In this document: one piece after another, positions 21,968 to 33,770 of the stretch | Numbering within the stretch: position 1 is the stretch's first letter | Layout of the letters: each line of letters starts with the position of its first letter | Source: Choristoneura fumiferana | Lineage: Eukaryota; Arthropoda; Insecta; Lepidoptera; Tortricidae | Length of the DNA: 64,000 bases | Direction: 5' to 3' | Assembly: GCF_025370935.1 (NCBI RefSeq) | Contig: NC_133493.1 | Coordinates: 11,124,996 to 11,188,995 of the forward strand | Position numbers and translations under genes: made by a program | The notes under the pieces: model-generated | The model's database searches: none | What the model was told of the DNA's origin: nothing | What the model saw: the letters and a program-made list of their open reading frames with translations, nothing else

Positions 21968-22904
21968 GTAAGTTTTTAATTATTATTTATTGTTTTTTCA
22001 TGTTTTTTTTTCATCTGCTAGCTGCAATAATCTCTAAGTAATGAGATACACAGAAATAAAGACGCAGCCCAATATTTATTCCCACGTTGAATTTATCTGT
22101 AATTTATAAAGATTAACAGCAAATTGTGTTTTAAATAATTATGAGTATTATAAGAAAGGTCTTAACCACGTCGCTCATAGGCCAAAGTATCACCAATCGT
22201 TCAATTTAAAGCAGTTAAAATATTTTTGGAACAATTACGGGCAACATGAGTAGGTAGTAGTATTTTTACGATTATATATTTTGTATGCAAACTTCATTAC
22301 CTATTTAAATCCAGTAGCAATCATTAATTACTAGATAGATAATTTTAAAAAATAGTATTTTTAATTATTACTACAGTAATTATCGTTTATATTATTTAAC
22401 ATTCTTCGTCTTCAATATAATTTAAATTAAAAAAAAAACAATTACCATGCAGTACCAGTTTTAACTATAAGTAAACATTGTTACCTAGGTTAAAGTAGGT
22501 ACTACCCAGTTACCTTAGCCTTCTGGGTTAAACAATAATTTGAGGGAGTCTATATTGGTCGTTAGAATTTTAGTCATTGTTTTTTTAAACCTAGGTATCA
22601 TCGATACCATTCTGTATAACAAATAGGTAATGAGGGGAATTGGGAATCTTATTGTGTTTTCTAATTAATTTATCAGGCGTTAGTTTGCGGAAGCCCATAT
22701 TTTCTAATCAATGAACTATAAACATTACATTGCTCAGCAGTTTTCTAATTAGTCATTCGTTTAGAACGTTTCTACCACCCCTCGTTTTTTTTTCGATTAG
22801 CACCATTACTTGTTAGGTTCTGGTAAATTTGCTTCGACTCATACCTATGAGATACCTAGTACCAGCAGAAACGTAACTAATGCGTCCGACACAAAATAAA
22901 CCTA
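21968..22904. other. AT-rich presumed intron
   Basis: No gene-like ORF after the donor at 21968. A degraded 'tcaggcgttagtttgcggaa' repeat lies at 22673-22740. Confidence 0.45.
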
Positions 22905-23375
22905 GGTCGCTTGTGGACGTCCGTTGTTTTCACTGGGTAACGAACAGATTTTTACCGGACCCGCAGTATTTGCTATAATATATAAGGAACGTGTGTCTTG
23001 TAACCAAATTTCGCCGGATGTAACATTTTCTCCCCTCGGGTCGACGGACACCGGGAGATTACTCCGAAATTCAAAAATCGAAGTTCGAATCGTACCTTCC
23101 CTTTCACTCTTGTATTAAATAATATTAGCGTAAGTGGGACGGCAAGATATGAAGTTCGAATTTCGTAGTAGCCCCCCCCCCGGTTCGGCGTAAGAAAGAG
23201 CGGTAATCCATGCCATGCCAGTGTATTGGTGTATATAGACGATTTTCTATAAATTAGATATAGCACTCAAAGCTTACATCCGTCATATAAAAAAATTACA
23301 TATATACGAGGATATGCGTTTATTGGCGGTCGGTTGTACTGTGAAAACAGTGGACGTATACAATACAAGCGGCCT
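22905..23375. mobile_element. MITE with nested smaller MITE (copy A)
   Basis: The left end 'ggtcgcttgtggacgtccgt' is roughly the reverse complement of the right end 'ggacgtatacaatacaagcg' plus 'gcc'. A second palindromic element with 'ttcgtagtagccccc' sits inside at about 23052-23180. Copy B partner: 45619-46074. Confidence 0.65.
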
Positions 23376-23653
23376 TAAAGGTAGATCTTAGAACCACTAC
23401 CTAATTACCAGAAAAAATATAGTTTCCTACAAGCCTTGAGTACACTCCATGAATCGACTACGACTTGGTTTCTTGTCGTCATAAAATTAGGGTGTCATTT
23501 TGTGTGAGAAATATTGTGATGTTCTTTTGTTATGCAATATGTGATGTTTGACAATGCATTATATCGCCATGTTTGTTTAGTTTCAGCCTTTATCTGTTAT
23601 ATCATATTTGCTTTGATAGGTATATGTCACATGCACTTCTGATAATTGTCACC

Positions 23654-23905
23654 ATCATCATCATCAGCCTGAACCACTACCTACTGAACAAAGGCCTCCC
23701 ACGGCCACAATGAACAATTTGCCATTTGCATCTACCGGTTACCCGCAACTCTCACGATGTCATCAGTCTATCTAGTGGGAGGTCTGATAACGCTTCGTCT
23801 TTCGGTTTGTAGTTGCCACTCGAGGACCTTTCTCCCCCAAACCAACGGTTTCTGTTGTTCAAGCAATGTGGCCCGCCCATATGCACTGCCACTTTAACTA
23901 GCTTA
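23654..23905 (-). mobile_element. RTE 3' end (copy A)
   Basis: The minus strand carries the 'gtaggtagtggttcaggctg' tail region with (GATGAT)n at its end and a decayed 'gggcgggccacattgctt' coding part. Older subfamily than 59909. Partner 46352-46602. Confidence 0.65.
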
Positions 23906-24385
23906 TTCTTCGAGCTATGTTGATGACTTCAGTTCTTTCAGATTCCAGATTCTATCGCGCAAACTCTGAGCTGAGCTCTGATAAATATGCCTACATTTAA
24001 TTTTGCTCTCTTAAAGGCTTGTTTTACCGCTCATTGACAAGTTTTATGTGACAGATATCTATGATACGTTCTTTGTTTATTTTATCCGAATAAACTGAGA
24101 CAACATCACATAATAATCTATCACATACCTAAAATTGATCAATGATTGGTGAGATAGATCCTAAATAATATATTTTTTAATCGATAATTATATTCATTAA
24201 AAAAAAACTTGGATCTCTCTGTTTCTCGCGAAACTCTCTGTTTCCTGTGACTCCATCTGCGAGAAGAATTCGATAATCGCTATCTCGCAGGAACTGTGCA
24301 ATTTTCTGGGATAAAAAGTAGTATACTATGTCCTTCACAGGGTTTTAAAATATCTCCATGTCATATTCCAACTGTGTTCCTCTAA

Positions 24386-24463
24386 CAAGATGGAGCGACG
24401 ACCTGGTTAAGATCGCGGGATCGCGGTGGATGCGGAAAGCACAAGACCGGTCTGAGTGGAGAG
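24386..24463 (+). mobile_element. Internal RTE fragment (copy A)
   Basis: A 78-bp piece of the RTE tail coding RWSDDLVKIAGSRWMRKAQD and a few more residues, without the usual 3' end. Partner 47177-47254. Confidence 0.65.
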
Positions 24464-24909
24464 GATTGCTTAGTAAAATGAGTATTCCTTACAGTAAATA
24501 CTTTTAGAATAAGCTAGGAACCCTACATTGTATGAGTACCTACTATTATCTTTTAAACAAACAAAAAAAATATCTTCCGAGCAAATATGAAGTGGAAATT
24601 ACGTGATTTCATTCCTAAAATTGCTATCGCCTACTTTGAGTTTATGTAAACAATATGCCGTAGACATAGTAGGTACCACGGAAATGTACCATTTTATTGC
24701 TACGACGTAGATTTTTCTTCTCTGTTCTATAAAGAATATTTGTATTGTAATTTTTAGAAATGAAAAATCGGGTGTTCTGGTCGGAAGTTGAACCCGCATC
24801 TCTTGGTAACCATGTCGTACTAATGACTTTATTTCCAGAACAATACAGGTCCAACTATAAAAAAGGTATATTAAGTACAATAAAATTAAATAAACTAAAA
24901 CTATAATAA

Positions 24910-25105
24910 ATCTAAAAATGGACCCTGCGGCATGGTACCAAAGATGCTGGCAGCATTTCCCCGCTGGATCGCAAGACTGATGCGTTGAGCGAGGAAACTG
25001 CCAGCTCTTCGGTCTCCTGTGGTATCTCTGAGTCTCTTTGATAGATCTTTGAAGAGACTCAGAGCGCCAGGGCCCCACGGACCAAGGGTCTCGACGCCGA
25101 AAGGT
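24910..25105 (-). mobile_element. Non-LTR ORF2 C-terminal remnant (copy A)
   Basis: The minus strand encodes PFGVETLGPWGPGALSLFKD followed by LSKRLRDTTGDRRAGSFLAQ and AIQRGNAASI, a phrase typical of the C-terminal end of non-LTR retrotransposon polyproteins. The longer frame visible here is in another register and joins unrelated pieces. Confidence 0.6.
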
Positions 25106-25439
25106 ACTAATTACTTACAATCACATCCACCCCTAATCAATCCACTTGAAAACATTATACAGACAGGGTGATTCGGGAGACGAGAGAAGTAATTATCCTA
25201 CCGGATTCAGTTAGTTATCAGTAAAGTAACCATATTGTACCTTCGCAGCATTAATGATATTAACTTTTAAGTTGCAAACAAAAAGTATTAAAGTCAGGTC
25301 ACTCTGCAATTAAAAGTATGGGGGGTTTTACTTAAATATGATAATGAACGATCCATTACTATTGTCGTGGGTGTAGGGTTGGTCCTGGTCACATCTCCCG
25401 AATCACCCTTTTTGACCACCGACTCAAAAAAAAGGGTTT

Positions 25440-25650
25440 TATAAGTTTAAGCAAAGCAAGGGTTTAAGCAAAAAGAGGGGTGTTATAAGTTTGACCGCTA
25501 GCTATGTGTGTCTGTCTGTCTGTGGCACCGTAGTTCTTAAACGGGTGGACCGATTTGAATGCCACAGGTGCCAGAGACAGATAGACAGACACACACACAG
25601 ACACACATAGCGGTCAAACTTATAACACCCCTCTTTTAGCGTCGGGGGTT
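25440..25650. repeat. Inverted pair of the 'gcgtcgggggtta' repeat (copy A)
   Basis: The arm at 25471-25522, with 'gggtgttataagtttgaccg', pairs with 'cggtcaaacttataacaccc' at 25611-25630 and flanks. It forms a long hairpin with GTCT/AGAC runs. Partner 48972-49192. Confidence 0.75.
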
Positions 25651-25823
25651 AAAAATATACCAGCACTATACAACACTTAAACACTTAAGTACATATAAAA
25701 AAACACGTCGGTATTTCGATGAACAAACGCTCTCCTAATAAAAACAAAGTTTTCACAATCAATTCCACTATAATTTCTTTGGCAGATGTTGATAAACAAT
25801 ATTCCTACAACTAACAACAATAA

Positions 25824-26140
25824 CAACTAACAAAGCCGTGGTGGCCGAGTGGTTTGACCTATCGCCTCTCAAACAGAGGGTCGTGGGTTCAAACCCCGGC
25901 TCGCACCTCTGAGTTTTTCCAAATTCATGTGCGGAATTACATTTTAAATTTATCACGAGCTTTGCGGTGAAGGAAAACATCGTGAGGAAACCTGCACAAA
26001 GCTGCGAAGCAATTCAATGGTGCGTGTGAAGTTCCCAATCCGCACTGGGCCCGAGTGGGAACTATAGCCCAAGCCCTCTTGTTCTGAGAGGATGCCTGTG
26101 CCCAGCAGTGGGACGTATATAGGCTGGGATGATGATGATG
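25824..26140 (+). mobile_element. SINE family 1, full length (copy A only)
   Basis: Flanked by 12-bp duplications that differ at one base (25812-25823 'taacaacaataa' and 26141-26152 'taacaaaaataa'). A-box 'tggccgagtgg', B-box 'gggttcaaacccc', 3' end 'cccagcagtgggacgtatat' and GATGATG. Copy B has the empty site at 49355-49366. Head and body are intact, so this looks recent. Confidence 0.92.
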
Positions 26141-26199
26141 TAACAAAAATAAGGTGACCATAAACAACAGAACGACTGATACCTTATCCATTTTTATCG

Positions 26200-26460
26200 T
26201 TTATATTTTAATCTTGCAAGTGGTAGGACCTTGTGCAAGGTCCGCCCGGATTGCAACCACCATCTTGCTCGCTAATCCTGCCGTGAAGCAGCAGTGCTTG
26301 CACTGTTGTTTTTTGGCGTGGAGAGTAAGACAGCCGGTGAAATAACTGGCACTTGAGGTAGTCCATCTTAGGCCTCTAGGTTGGCAACGCATCTGCAATA
26401 CCCTGGTGTTGCACCACTTGCTCGTTTGCCATCCAGTCGAATAAAAAAAATAAAAAAACT
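26200..26460 (-). mobile_element. LINE 3' region 'ttcgactggatggcaaacga' (copy A)
   Basis: On the minus strand it starts at the B/A-rich 'ttattcgactggatggcaaa' and runs through 'caccggctgtcttactctcc' to 'gcttcacggcaggattagcg'. A 45-bp internal block present in copy B (49620-49670) is deleted. Partner 49430-49705. Confidence 0.65.
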
Positions 26461-26552
26461 CCCTAGATTTAAAGCTGATAAGTTGTTTTGTGATCTTCAA
26501 TCACCTGTGTCATTTATAAACAACGTACAATAAATAAGTGTAAACAATACAG

Positions 26553-26580
26553 ATGGCTCGTTCATTCACAGAAAATACCG
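26553..26580 (+). CDS. Candidate short first exon d, no membrane segment, phase-1 donor (copy A)
   Basis: ATGG in a good context followed by nine codons and one base (MARSFTENT), ending at G|GTAGGT. Too short to stand alone; included because its donor phase matches exons a, b and c. If spliced to the same second exon it would give a form without the membrane segment. Copy A lacks about 27 leader bases that copy B has directly before the ATG. Confidence 0.25.
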
Positions 26581-27510
26581 GTAGGTAATTAATTTTTCGG
26601 CCAAATTTTAATTTTTCGATTTTTGTTTTTGTTTTTCATACATAAGTATAATAACTTCACAGTCATCGTTAAAAGTCAAATTGTACAATTTACAATTGAT
26701 TCGCTGAACTTGAAACTCGGGTAAATCCAATCCTGACATTTTTCAAGATTTTTGTATTAAATAAAAGGGTAAAAAACTAGTTTTGTTACAATTTAATCGG
26801 TTAAGTATAATTCCATGTGGTTTTCGAGAAAATACAGTTAAAATCATAATATTTTATCAAAATCAGATAAATCAGTGACAGTTTTATTTAAATGTAGGTA
26901 GGTCCATCCAAGCCAAGATTTTTTTTCTTGTTTTTGTCATTTTTTTAAATCTAGATTCCAGAATCCAGGTCTGTTAAATCAATATATTGAAATCTATACT
27001 GAGTTTTTTCGAAGATAGGTTAGATTGCAATCGATTATATCCAATGAAGGTAAATCCAATCAACATTTTATTTTTTGTAAAGATAAAGAATGGATGAAAG
27101 AAACATTTATTTGACAAACATAAGACTAAAGATATCAGCCACGAAATGGTCCCAAGTCAGCAATCTGCTCTTGCGAACGGCGCTGCTGAATCAGCCGAAC
27201 AGGATCGCTTTCTTTAATTTTTTATCCATAATAAATAAATACTGCCTTTCCAATCACCGAATTAACGTTATTATCACTTTTTTCAATTATCTCCCAAATG
27301 GTTAGAGTGGATTTATCTGAGTTTGAAGTTAAGCGACTCAGTTTTGTTGTTGTTTCTTTAAAAAAAATATGGCTCTGTCCATTGGAGGACAATTTCGCTA
27401 GTGTCTAGTAGTTTTTGCCGTTGTACGGTAAAAAAAAATCTAGAAAACGAAATATGAGAGGTAATGGTGGATGAACGATGACTGCGCGAACCCGACTTCA
27501 GTTTTGACGA

Positions 27511-27640
27511 CCTGTCGACATTAAGTGTCTGTTAAAACTAATGCCGTCTTTGTTTATTCGGACAAAACAAACAGAGACGGCATCACTGATATCCGTCACT
27601 TAAAGTTACATAGTCGACAAGTGGTAAAACAGGCCCTTAA
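27511..27640. mobile_element. Foldback MITE 'gatgccgtctctgttt' family (copy A)
   Basis: The 'atgccgtctttgtttattcg' arm pairs with 'aaacagagacggcatcact'. The right end 'acaggccctta' is intact; the left end is damaged in copy A. Partner 50870-51020. Confidence 0.75.
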
Positions 27641-27778
27641 TCTTATTTGCTAAATATGTGTTGCAGGTGTCCATGGGCGACGGTAATCGCTTACCATCAG
27701 GCGATCCGTTTGCTCGTTTGGCCCCTATTCCATAAAAAAACTATATAAATTATTAAATACCTATCCAAAATCGTAAGG

Positions 27779-27942
27779 AAAATTTATTAATTACAATTAA
27801 TGAATATACAAACAGATACATTATTCAATGATTTAAATAAAATAATACTAATAAGAAGAAGACAAAGAAAACTTACCTAAGAAACCTTAACTAAATATAT
27901 CTAAGATGTTACTATAAAAATAAAAATATAAATATATAATAT
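27779..27942 (-). mobile_element. Retroposed AT-rich fragment (copy A only)
   Basis: 164 bp flanked by a perfect 12-bp duplication 'aaaatcgtaagg' (27767-27778 and 27943-27954). Copy B has one copy of the target near 51138. The inserted DNA is AT-rich with no ORF; its source is unknown. Confidence 0.8.
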
Positions 27943-28451
27943 AAAATCGTAAGGTATTATTTAACACTACGTCCGATATTGTGGCCCAAATATAGAGAAT
28001 CATTGTATTGTATGGTATGTATATGTGTTGTAAAGGTATCTTGATATACTTCTTCTAATAAAAAATATGATAAAAACATCAGATTAAGTGGATAATAAAA
28101 CAATTAAAGAGATTACGCATTTGATGTCAACGTCTGATTTTGTATCTTTGACCGCTTTAGAAAACGTCTACTCAAAATATAAAAACTCTTTGTCTTTACA
28201 AAAACAAATTAAAACTCACAAACATATTCTTAAATAACAAAAACAAAACATACCTACTTAATTATCGTGAATCTTGCGATGGCACGTTCAAACAGCTTTA
28301 AGTAGGTACCTATTTAACTTGCCTTGTTAGTTTGGGTGAATTCTTAGAATTAGAATTTAATCCAACTTCCAATAGTCGGATTGCGTTAAAATTTGATATT
28401 ATGTATGAATAATTGATGACAATACAAGTATAAGTAGTCAAAAAGTTTGTC

Positions 28452-28590
28452 ATCATCAGCCATATTGTTGAACAAAGGCACCCTTAGAACCCCGCAAAAA
28501 ACGACAACACGCTACTTTCACCCACCGGTCGCCTACAACACTCGCGGTGTCGCTAGGTCACCTAGCCAGCTGTCAATGCTTCGTCAACAA
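28452..28590 (-). mobile_element. Decayed RTE 3' end (copy A)
   Basis: Keeps 'gttgaacaaaggcaccctta' and 'cgacaacacgctactttcac' in the order of the 35281 element. Partner 51938-52085. The overlapping ORF is a remnant without meaning. Confidence 0.5.
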
Positions 28591-28729
28591 ACTGTAAAAA
28601 AAAATACAAAAGTAAAACTCCCTTTAATTTTTTGTATCTTTAAATTTGTAATGAACTTTGTATAGAAAGAAATTAAAAAGAAAGGATAAATTTATTTGCC
28701 AAAATTCGGCTCAACAAAAAAAATTACAA

Positions 28730-28945
28730 TTAATAACCTAACCAACAAAAAGTTGGAAAACTCCCAACTTTGTCATTTCAAAGTTTAATATCTCAAAAAC
28801 GGCTCAACAAACGGCATCTAAAACCATCGCTAGAAAACCTGCTTTCAATCGGTCCGTCCATTTAAAAGCTACGGTGCCAAAGACAGACAGACAGACACAC
28901 ATAGCGGTCAAACTTATAACACCCCTCTTTTTGCGTCGGGGGTTA
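28730..28945 (-). mobile_element. Dispersed 'gcgtcgggggtta' repeat (copy A)
   Basis: Contains 'taacctaaccaacaaaaagt', 'ccatcgctagaaaacctgct', GACA repeats and 'cataacacccctc'-like end words. Partner 52215-52443; another pair at 35680-35885 and 58702-58912. Confidence 0.65.
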
Positions 28946-29104
28946 ATAAAAATATGACAACCTTACACAATCTTATAAACTAAATATTAGTAACTAATAT
29001 TATAGCCGCACTGCTTTTCAGTAGTTATGACCCTTTAACTAACAACTAAACTACCTACTTGCTACTACTTTCTTGTACATGCTAATTTTAATAGTCATAA
29101 AATA

Positions 29105-29370
29105 ATTATAAAGTAACTAGCGTTTACCCGCGGCTTCGCACGCGTAAATCATTAGATACAGCAGTTGAATTGAAATTCCGGGATTTTATTAAATTCTCGT
29201 GGGATTTTAGGAAAATTACAACCGTGGTTTTCATTGATGTTAAATTAAAACACCCATGCCAAATTTCATGACTTTAAACCCAGCGGTTGTTATTTCAAGA
29301 TTTTATCCCTATCCTAAAAAGTAGCTTAGTTATGTGTTATTCCAGGCGTCGAGCTACCTAACTACTACGA
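29105..29370 (+). mobile_element. Dispersed 'ccgtgggaat' family (copy A)
   Basis: Begins 'agcgtttacccgcggcttcg' and continues with 'aaacccagcggttgttattt'. A short internal deletion removes 'cgtgggaatatcgggac', which copy B (52608-52880) retains. Confidence 0.6.
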
Positions 29371-29642
29371 GTACCTACTACCTACTACGGTTCCGCGTTT
29401 TTGCCATTTTGGCGGAACCCTAAAATTGACTTTTTGAATTTGATTTAAACTAATTTCTGCAGATATTTTCCTCATTCTTTACAGCTTCGCTTATTTTAAG
29501 ATAATAATATAACTAATCTCGGTAGATTGGCAGAATATGCACTTATAACATTTTTATCTCCTACTTCTGAGTAAAGAGGTTTATATATAGGTAGTCATTT
29601 TGTTTGTAATCAGATTTGTTTTTCTTTCCACGTTATGACTCT

Positions 29643-29760
29643 TTTTAACCGAGTTCAAAAAAAGGAGGTTATCAATTCGGTTGTTTTTTTTTTTGCTTTA
29701 TGTTTGTTACCTCAGACCTCCGTCATTTATAAACCGATTTGAAAAAAAAGCATTCTTTCT
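29643..29760 (+). mobile_element. Dispersed 'aaccgagttcaaaaaaagga' repeat (copy A)
   Basis: Same family as 2296-2480. Partner 53144-53250. Confidence 0.6.
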
Positions 29761-29774
29761 TGTCGTTTCACTCT

Positions 29775-29938
29775 TGACCACAGTATAACAAGTTTCCCTA
29801 CAGTAAGCCGACGGAGACGTCTAGACAGAGCAATCGTGCGGGGCGTGAGGGGTGAGACGCGGGTGGGAGGAGCCCCAGCTGCATACTTCGCCGTTCTTAG
29901 TAGCTTGGGACAAGTCTTCTAGGGCTATCGCGTTTTTT
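29775..29938 (+). other. GC-rich conserved block of unknown nature
   Basis: About 160 bp, clearly richer in GC than the surroundings, with 'gggtgggaggagccccagct'. Identical in copy B (53275-53438) while both flanks differ by indels. No long frame is shared with known proteins, and no RNA fold was identified by eye. Could be repeat-derived. Confidence 0.35.
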
Positions 29939-30234
29939 TAACATTTCAATTTATAATAAAATGTATTAAGTATGGTGCATACGACATGTAGGTAGGTACT
30001 GTGAGTGCGTGCAAATCTTCATCTTGCATAAATAAGGAACTAAGATTTCATCTATTTATATAATGATCAGAATGAAAATGATGACATAAAAAAGAATAAA
30101 AATAAACTAAAGTTAAAAAACAATGTTTATTTAAAAAAAATACGAAAAAAAAGAAAAAATACTCCTGACTGAGGAATTCAGTAGAAAAATAATTAAATAC
30201 ATACATTTTTACTATTATTTATATTTTTTTATTG

Positions 30235-30325
30235 GACCGACAGACAGACAGACAGATAGACAGACAGCGGAGTCTCAGTAATAGGGTTCCGTTGGCACCC
30301 TTTGGGTCCGGAACCCTAAAAAGTG
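30235..30325 (+). mobile_element. 3' end of 'gggttccgttggcaccc' repeat (copy A)
   Basis: GACA-rich run followed by 'cagtaatagggttccgttgg'. Partner 53718-53806. Confidence 0.6.
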
Positions 30326-31516
30326 GTTAAACCACAATAGCCTAATCATAGATATGTATCAAAAGATGAACAACAAAAAAGTCACATGTTTCCTCAATCC
30401 ACAAATCTATTTTTACTCTCGATAATATTTACAAATAGCACTCATATAGGATTTATTTTTATCATCAAAGAGTGCGCGAGAGTTTATCTCGGTCACAAAC
30501 GGCTCACATGCTTCTAATTTAGCCAGTTACGTCAAATAAAGTCATGTGATGGTGATGGCTTCACCACTTGAGTATAATCTAAGGCGATATAGTTTTTATC
30601 GATATATCAGTGATTTAAGATGACTATTTTGTGATGAAGAGGTCTGTGTTTTTAAGTTTCCGTACGGCCAAGGATGAGCCACCAATGGAACCATTTCACA
30701 GTAAACGTCATAGTGACATCGCATTAATTAACAAGGAAAATCGTAATGAGTTTTTCTTTTAGATGGTTCCTTGATGGCTCATAAATTAAAGTCCTTGACT
30801 TTGAAGGAAATAACTTAGACTTAGAAAATTTAACAACCCCCAAAATTTCCATGTAATCCTCCGAAAAATCAATCAAACACGAAAAAAGGATCGCAGAAAG
30901 TAAATGTATCTATGTTACCCCAAATTTAACGCGAGCGAAGCCGCGGGCAAAAGCTAGTAATTATACAGAGGGACGAAAACGGGAAGGGAATAAATTGGTT
31001 TTACAAAGTAAAGATTACACAATGATGACTAGTCTCAGGTAGTGATGTAGTTTGGTTACCAATAAAACTGTCCCAAAAAAAATCACGTGCGGTTTACTTA
31101 CAATGTATAATGTACGGAATTTCTTAATCAGCCTTGCCTTGACCTGAAGAAAAACCCAATGAGATGTTCTATTGACATTGGTTTGACATTCTTCAATCAT
31201 TAGACTTAAATACAGATGTGCGAGTTGCGGAAAGTTTCCAAAAAAATTGAAAAGTTCTCGGGAATCTGGAATTTTTCACAAGATACAAAATATATACCCT
31301 CTTCTTAATACTCTGTACTGTGGTATAAATAACGTAACAGAGTTTTTGAGATATACCGCTTTTTTGGCTTAGAAGGGCAGTATAGGAATTTTTAAATGTA
31401 AAAAACTGATAGTTTAAATCCCCATACAAAGTTGTGTGAAGTTTCCGAAAATTTCCTATGTATAGGGTAAAAATCCGCAATTTTTGAAAGTTTCCTTAGC
31501 ACATCACTAGATTTAT

Positions 31517-31648
31517 GCCCTGTTTCACCACTTGTCATAGTTGTCATTAGTGATGCCGTCTCTGTTTGTTTTGTCCGAATAAACAAAGACGGCATTACTT
31601 TTATCTGACACCTAAAGTTAGTCGACAAGTGGTGAAACAGGCCCTTAA
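31517..31648. mobile_element. Foldback MITE 'gatgccgtctctgttt' (copy A, missing in B)
   Basis: Ends 'gccctgtttcaccacttgtc' and 'gacaagtggtgaaacaggcc', with a palindromic centre. It lies within a ~365-bp stretch (about 31480-31850) that copy B lacks, so the difference is a deletion in B and not a clean MITE insertion. Confidence 0.8.
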
Positions 31649-31764
31649 AATACATAATGCTCATTTTATAACTGGGAAAAGGTTAAAAAAAATGGTAATG
31701 TGTAAGAGCCCTTTGCGGATTATTTTCAGAATAACGATTTTGTTTTTTTTTATTTTTTAAAGTT

Positions 31765-31975
31765 TCCTTGGACTAAAACTCGTTAATAAGCGTTTTCCCA
31801 GGGATACGAGTAAGACCAAGCTATATCGACTTGTCACTGAAAACCCCCACATACCAAATGTCATCGAAATCGTTAGAGCCCTTTCCGTGATCCCCGAAAT
31901 ATATATACAAGAATTGCTCGTTTAAATGTATTAGATAGATAGATAATAATATATTAGATAGATAGATAGATACAT
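31765..31975 (+). mobile_element. Dispersed 'gctcggactaaaactcg' repeat with GATA tail (copy A)
   Basis: Same family as 19945-20150. It ends in a (TAGA)n microsatellite at 31930-31970. Copy B keeps only the 3' half (54968-55080). Confidence 0.6.
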
Positions 31976-32619
31976 TGAAAGGTCAAAAAGAGCAAGATAT
32001 AAAGGTAAGTTTTGCATGTGAAAGTCCATTGAAGGTCAAGGCCATAGAATAATAATTTCGTTATAAGAAAGTTATTTGCACTATTAAGTTATTAAAATCT
32101 TATTAAACCAAGCAAATTATATTGTTACTGTAGTTTTTCTTTTATTTGCGCCTTTTTTATTGGAGAGGCAATCAGCGTTATTTATTTCTACATCAACAGC
32201 TGTTTGTGATCTTTATTAAATGATGGACAGGAACGACTTTTGATTTTTGCCTTTTTTTCGTTTACCCAGACCCTAAAAATGCCAAAATGATAAGGCTTCT
32301 GCTAAAATTTTCTCGCTTAAGTTAAATTACCGCTTAGTAGGGTTTCTTTATCACATCAACTGTTAGAATTAGTGTTCACTAATGAACGCCATAGCTTTTT
32401 GCAAAATGTCCTTAGATTAGGTGAATGTCGCTTTTTACGGAATAGAAACTACGAACCCTCTTCAATGATAGAGACAGTGATAAAACTTAACACGGTTTTC
32501 GTATTAAGAGTTACGCTATTATGAAACTAGGTATATTATTGTCTGTCTGTACTGCGTAGGTACATATATAAATTAATTTTAGTATAGGTTATGTAGGTAT
32601 ATCTTCTGTACAGTAATTA

Positions 32620-32930
32620 AAAAACCGGCCAAGAGCGTGTCGGACACGCCCGAAATAGGGTTCCGTAGTCATTACGAAAAAATTAAGTAATATTTTTCTC
32701 AGGATTTCGTATTTTGTACGGAATATTCTAAGTTTAGGCTGCTATTTACTCTTAAACTAGTAATAATTCTCAAGAAAACTTAACCTTTATAGTTTTCCTT
32801 GTAAAAATTTGCACTTTAAAGTTGAATATTTTGTTTAGTTTATTATACCATTTTGTCGGCACAGTTTACATATAATATTCACATCAGACAGACAGCCATT
32901 TTGGCTACAAAACTCGGCTGCCTACTAAAA
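32620..32930 (+). mobile_element. Dispersed 'ccaagagcgtgtcggacacg' repeat (copy A)
   Basis: Begins with that motif and 'ccgtagtcattacg'. The internal part, including 'ctgagcaaagccgcggacgg', is deleted in A but present in copy B (55715-56145). Confidence 0.65.
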
Positions 32931-32959
32931 AGAAAAAAAAGAACTACCTAGCAGTCTAG

Positions 32960-33340
32960 AACTCTAAGTAACACTTCGAGACCGATCAGATCGGACGCGC
33001 TTCGCTCGTAGCGCGTAGCGGTGTTTTTAACAGCTCGAACAGAGAACTCGCCTAGCCGGTTCTTGGCTGAATAGCGTTGCGAATAAAGCGCGGGCAGCGT
33101 AACTTTTTGAGCCCGGAATTTCTTTTAGCCATGATATGCTGGCGTCAAGCCGAAGTGACTGAACGGTTCGCCAATGAAGTTTTGTAGGCCAGATCACCAC
33201 CGAGTCTGCTGGCAGACTCTTAAAGCGTCCGTTGGCAGCTAAGTACCACATTTCGCGAAACTTCTCAATGACGCAGCCTAGGAACAGAGATAAGGTCTTG
33301 CCGCAGTGAATAGGCTAGCAAGGAAATTCTTTTAGTTCAT
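32960..33340. other. Rearranged region differing between copies (copy A)
   Basis: Copy A holds about 250 bp (33045-33320), including a 74-codon minus-strand frame, that is absent from copy B (56190-56345), where a short 'aaggtcgcgggtgagcaagg' repeat end is found instead. Probably transposon-derived; no protein family recognised. Confidence 0.4.
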
Positions 33341-33472
33341 TGATATGGACCTCCGCAAAGTAACGCCTGATTCAATAAATTACTTAAATTTCAGTTTCAG
33401 CAGTGAACCCATTCAAAAATTGTGTTCCGTACATATTCTTTATTGGTAGTACAATTTATTTATTTTTGACAT

Positions 33473-33770
33473 TCATAAGTGCTTTTTTTTTCGACTGGAT
33501 AGCAAACGAGCAAGTGGGTCTCCTGATGGTAAGAGATCACCACCGCCCATAGACACCTGCAACACCAGGGGATTGCAGATGCGTTGCCAACCTAGAGGCC
33601 TAAGATGGGATACCTCAAGTGCCAGTAATTTCACCGGCTGTCTTACTCTCCACGCCGAAACACTACAGTGCAAGCACTGCTGCTTCACGGCAGGATTAGC
33701 GAGCAAGATAGTTTATACTTGGCCTAAATTGAATAAAGATATTTTGACTTTGACTTTGACTTTGACTTTA
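33473..33770 (-). mobile_element. LINE 3' region plus adjacent (TTTGAC)n tail (copy A)
   Basis: A minus-strand 'ttcgactggatagcaaacg' element, as at 26200, abuts a plus-strand LINE end 'ttgaataaagatattttgac' with four TTTGAC units. Copy B (56504-56800) has three units. Confidence 0.65.

Noticed and set aside
30634..30762. 42-codon ORF (MKRSVFLSFR and so on), identical in both copies
   Set aside because: Its ends lie in an inverted repeat ('atgagccaccaatggaacca' against 'atggttccttgatggctcat'), so it is more likely a foldback MITE than a gene; no supporting splice or start signal.
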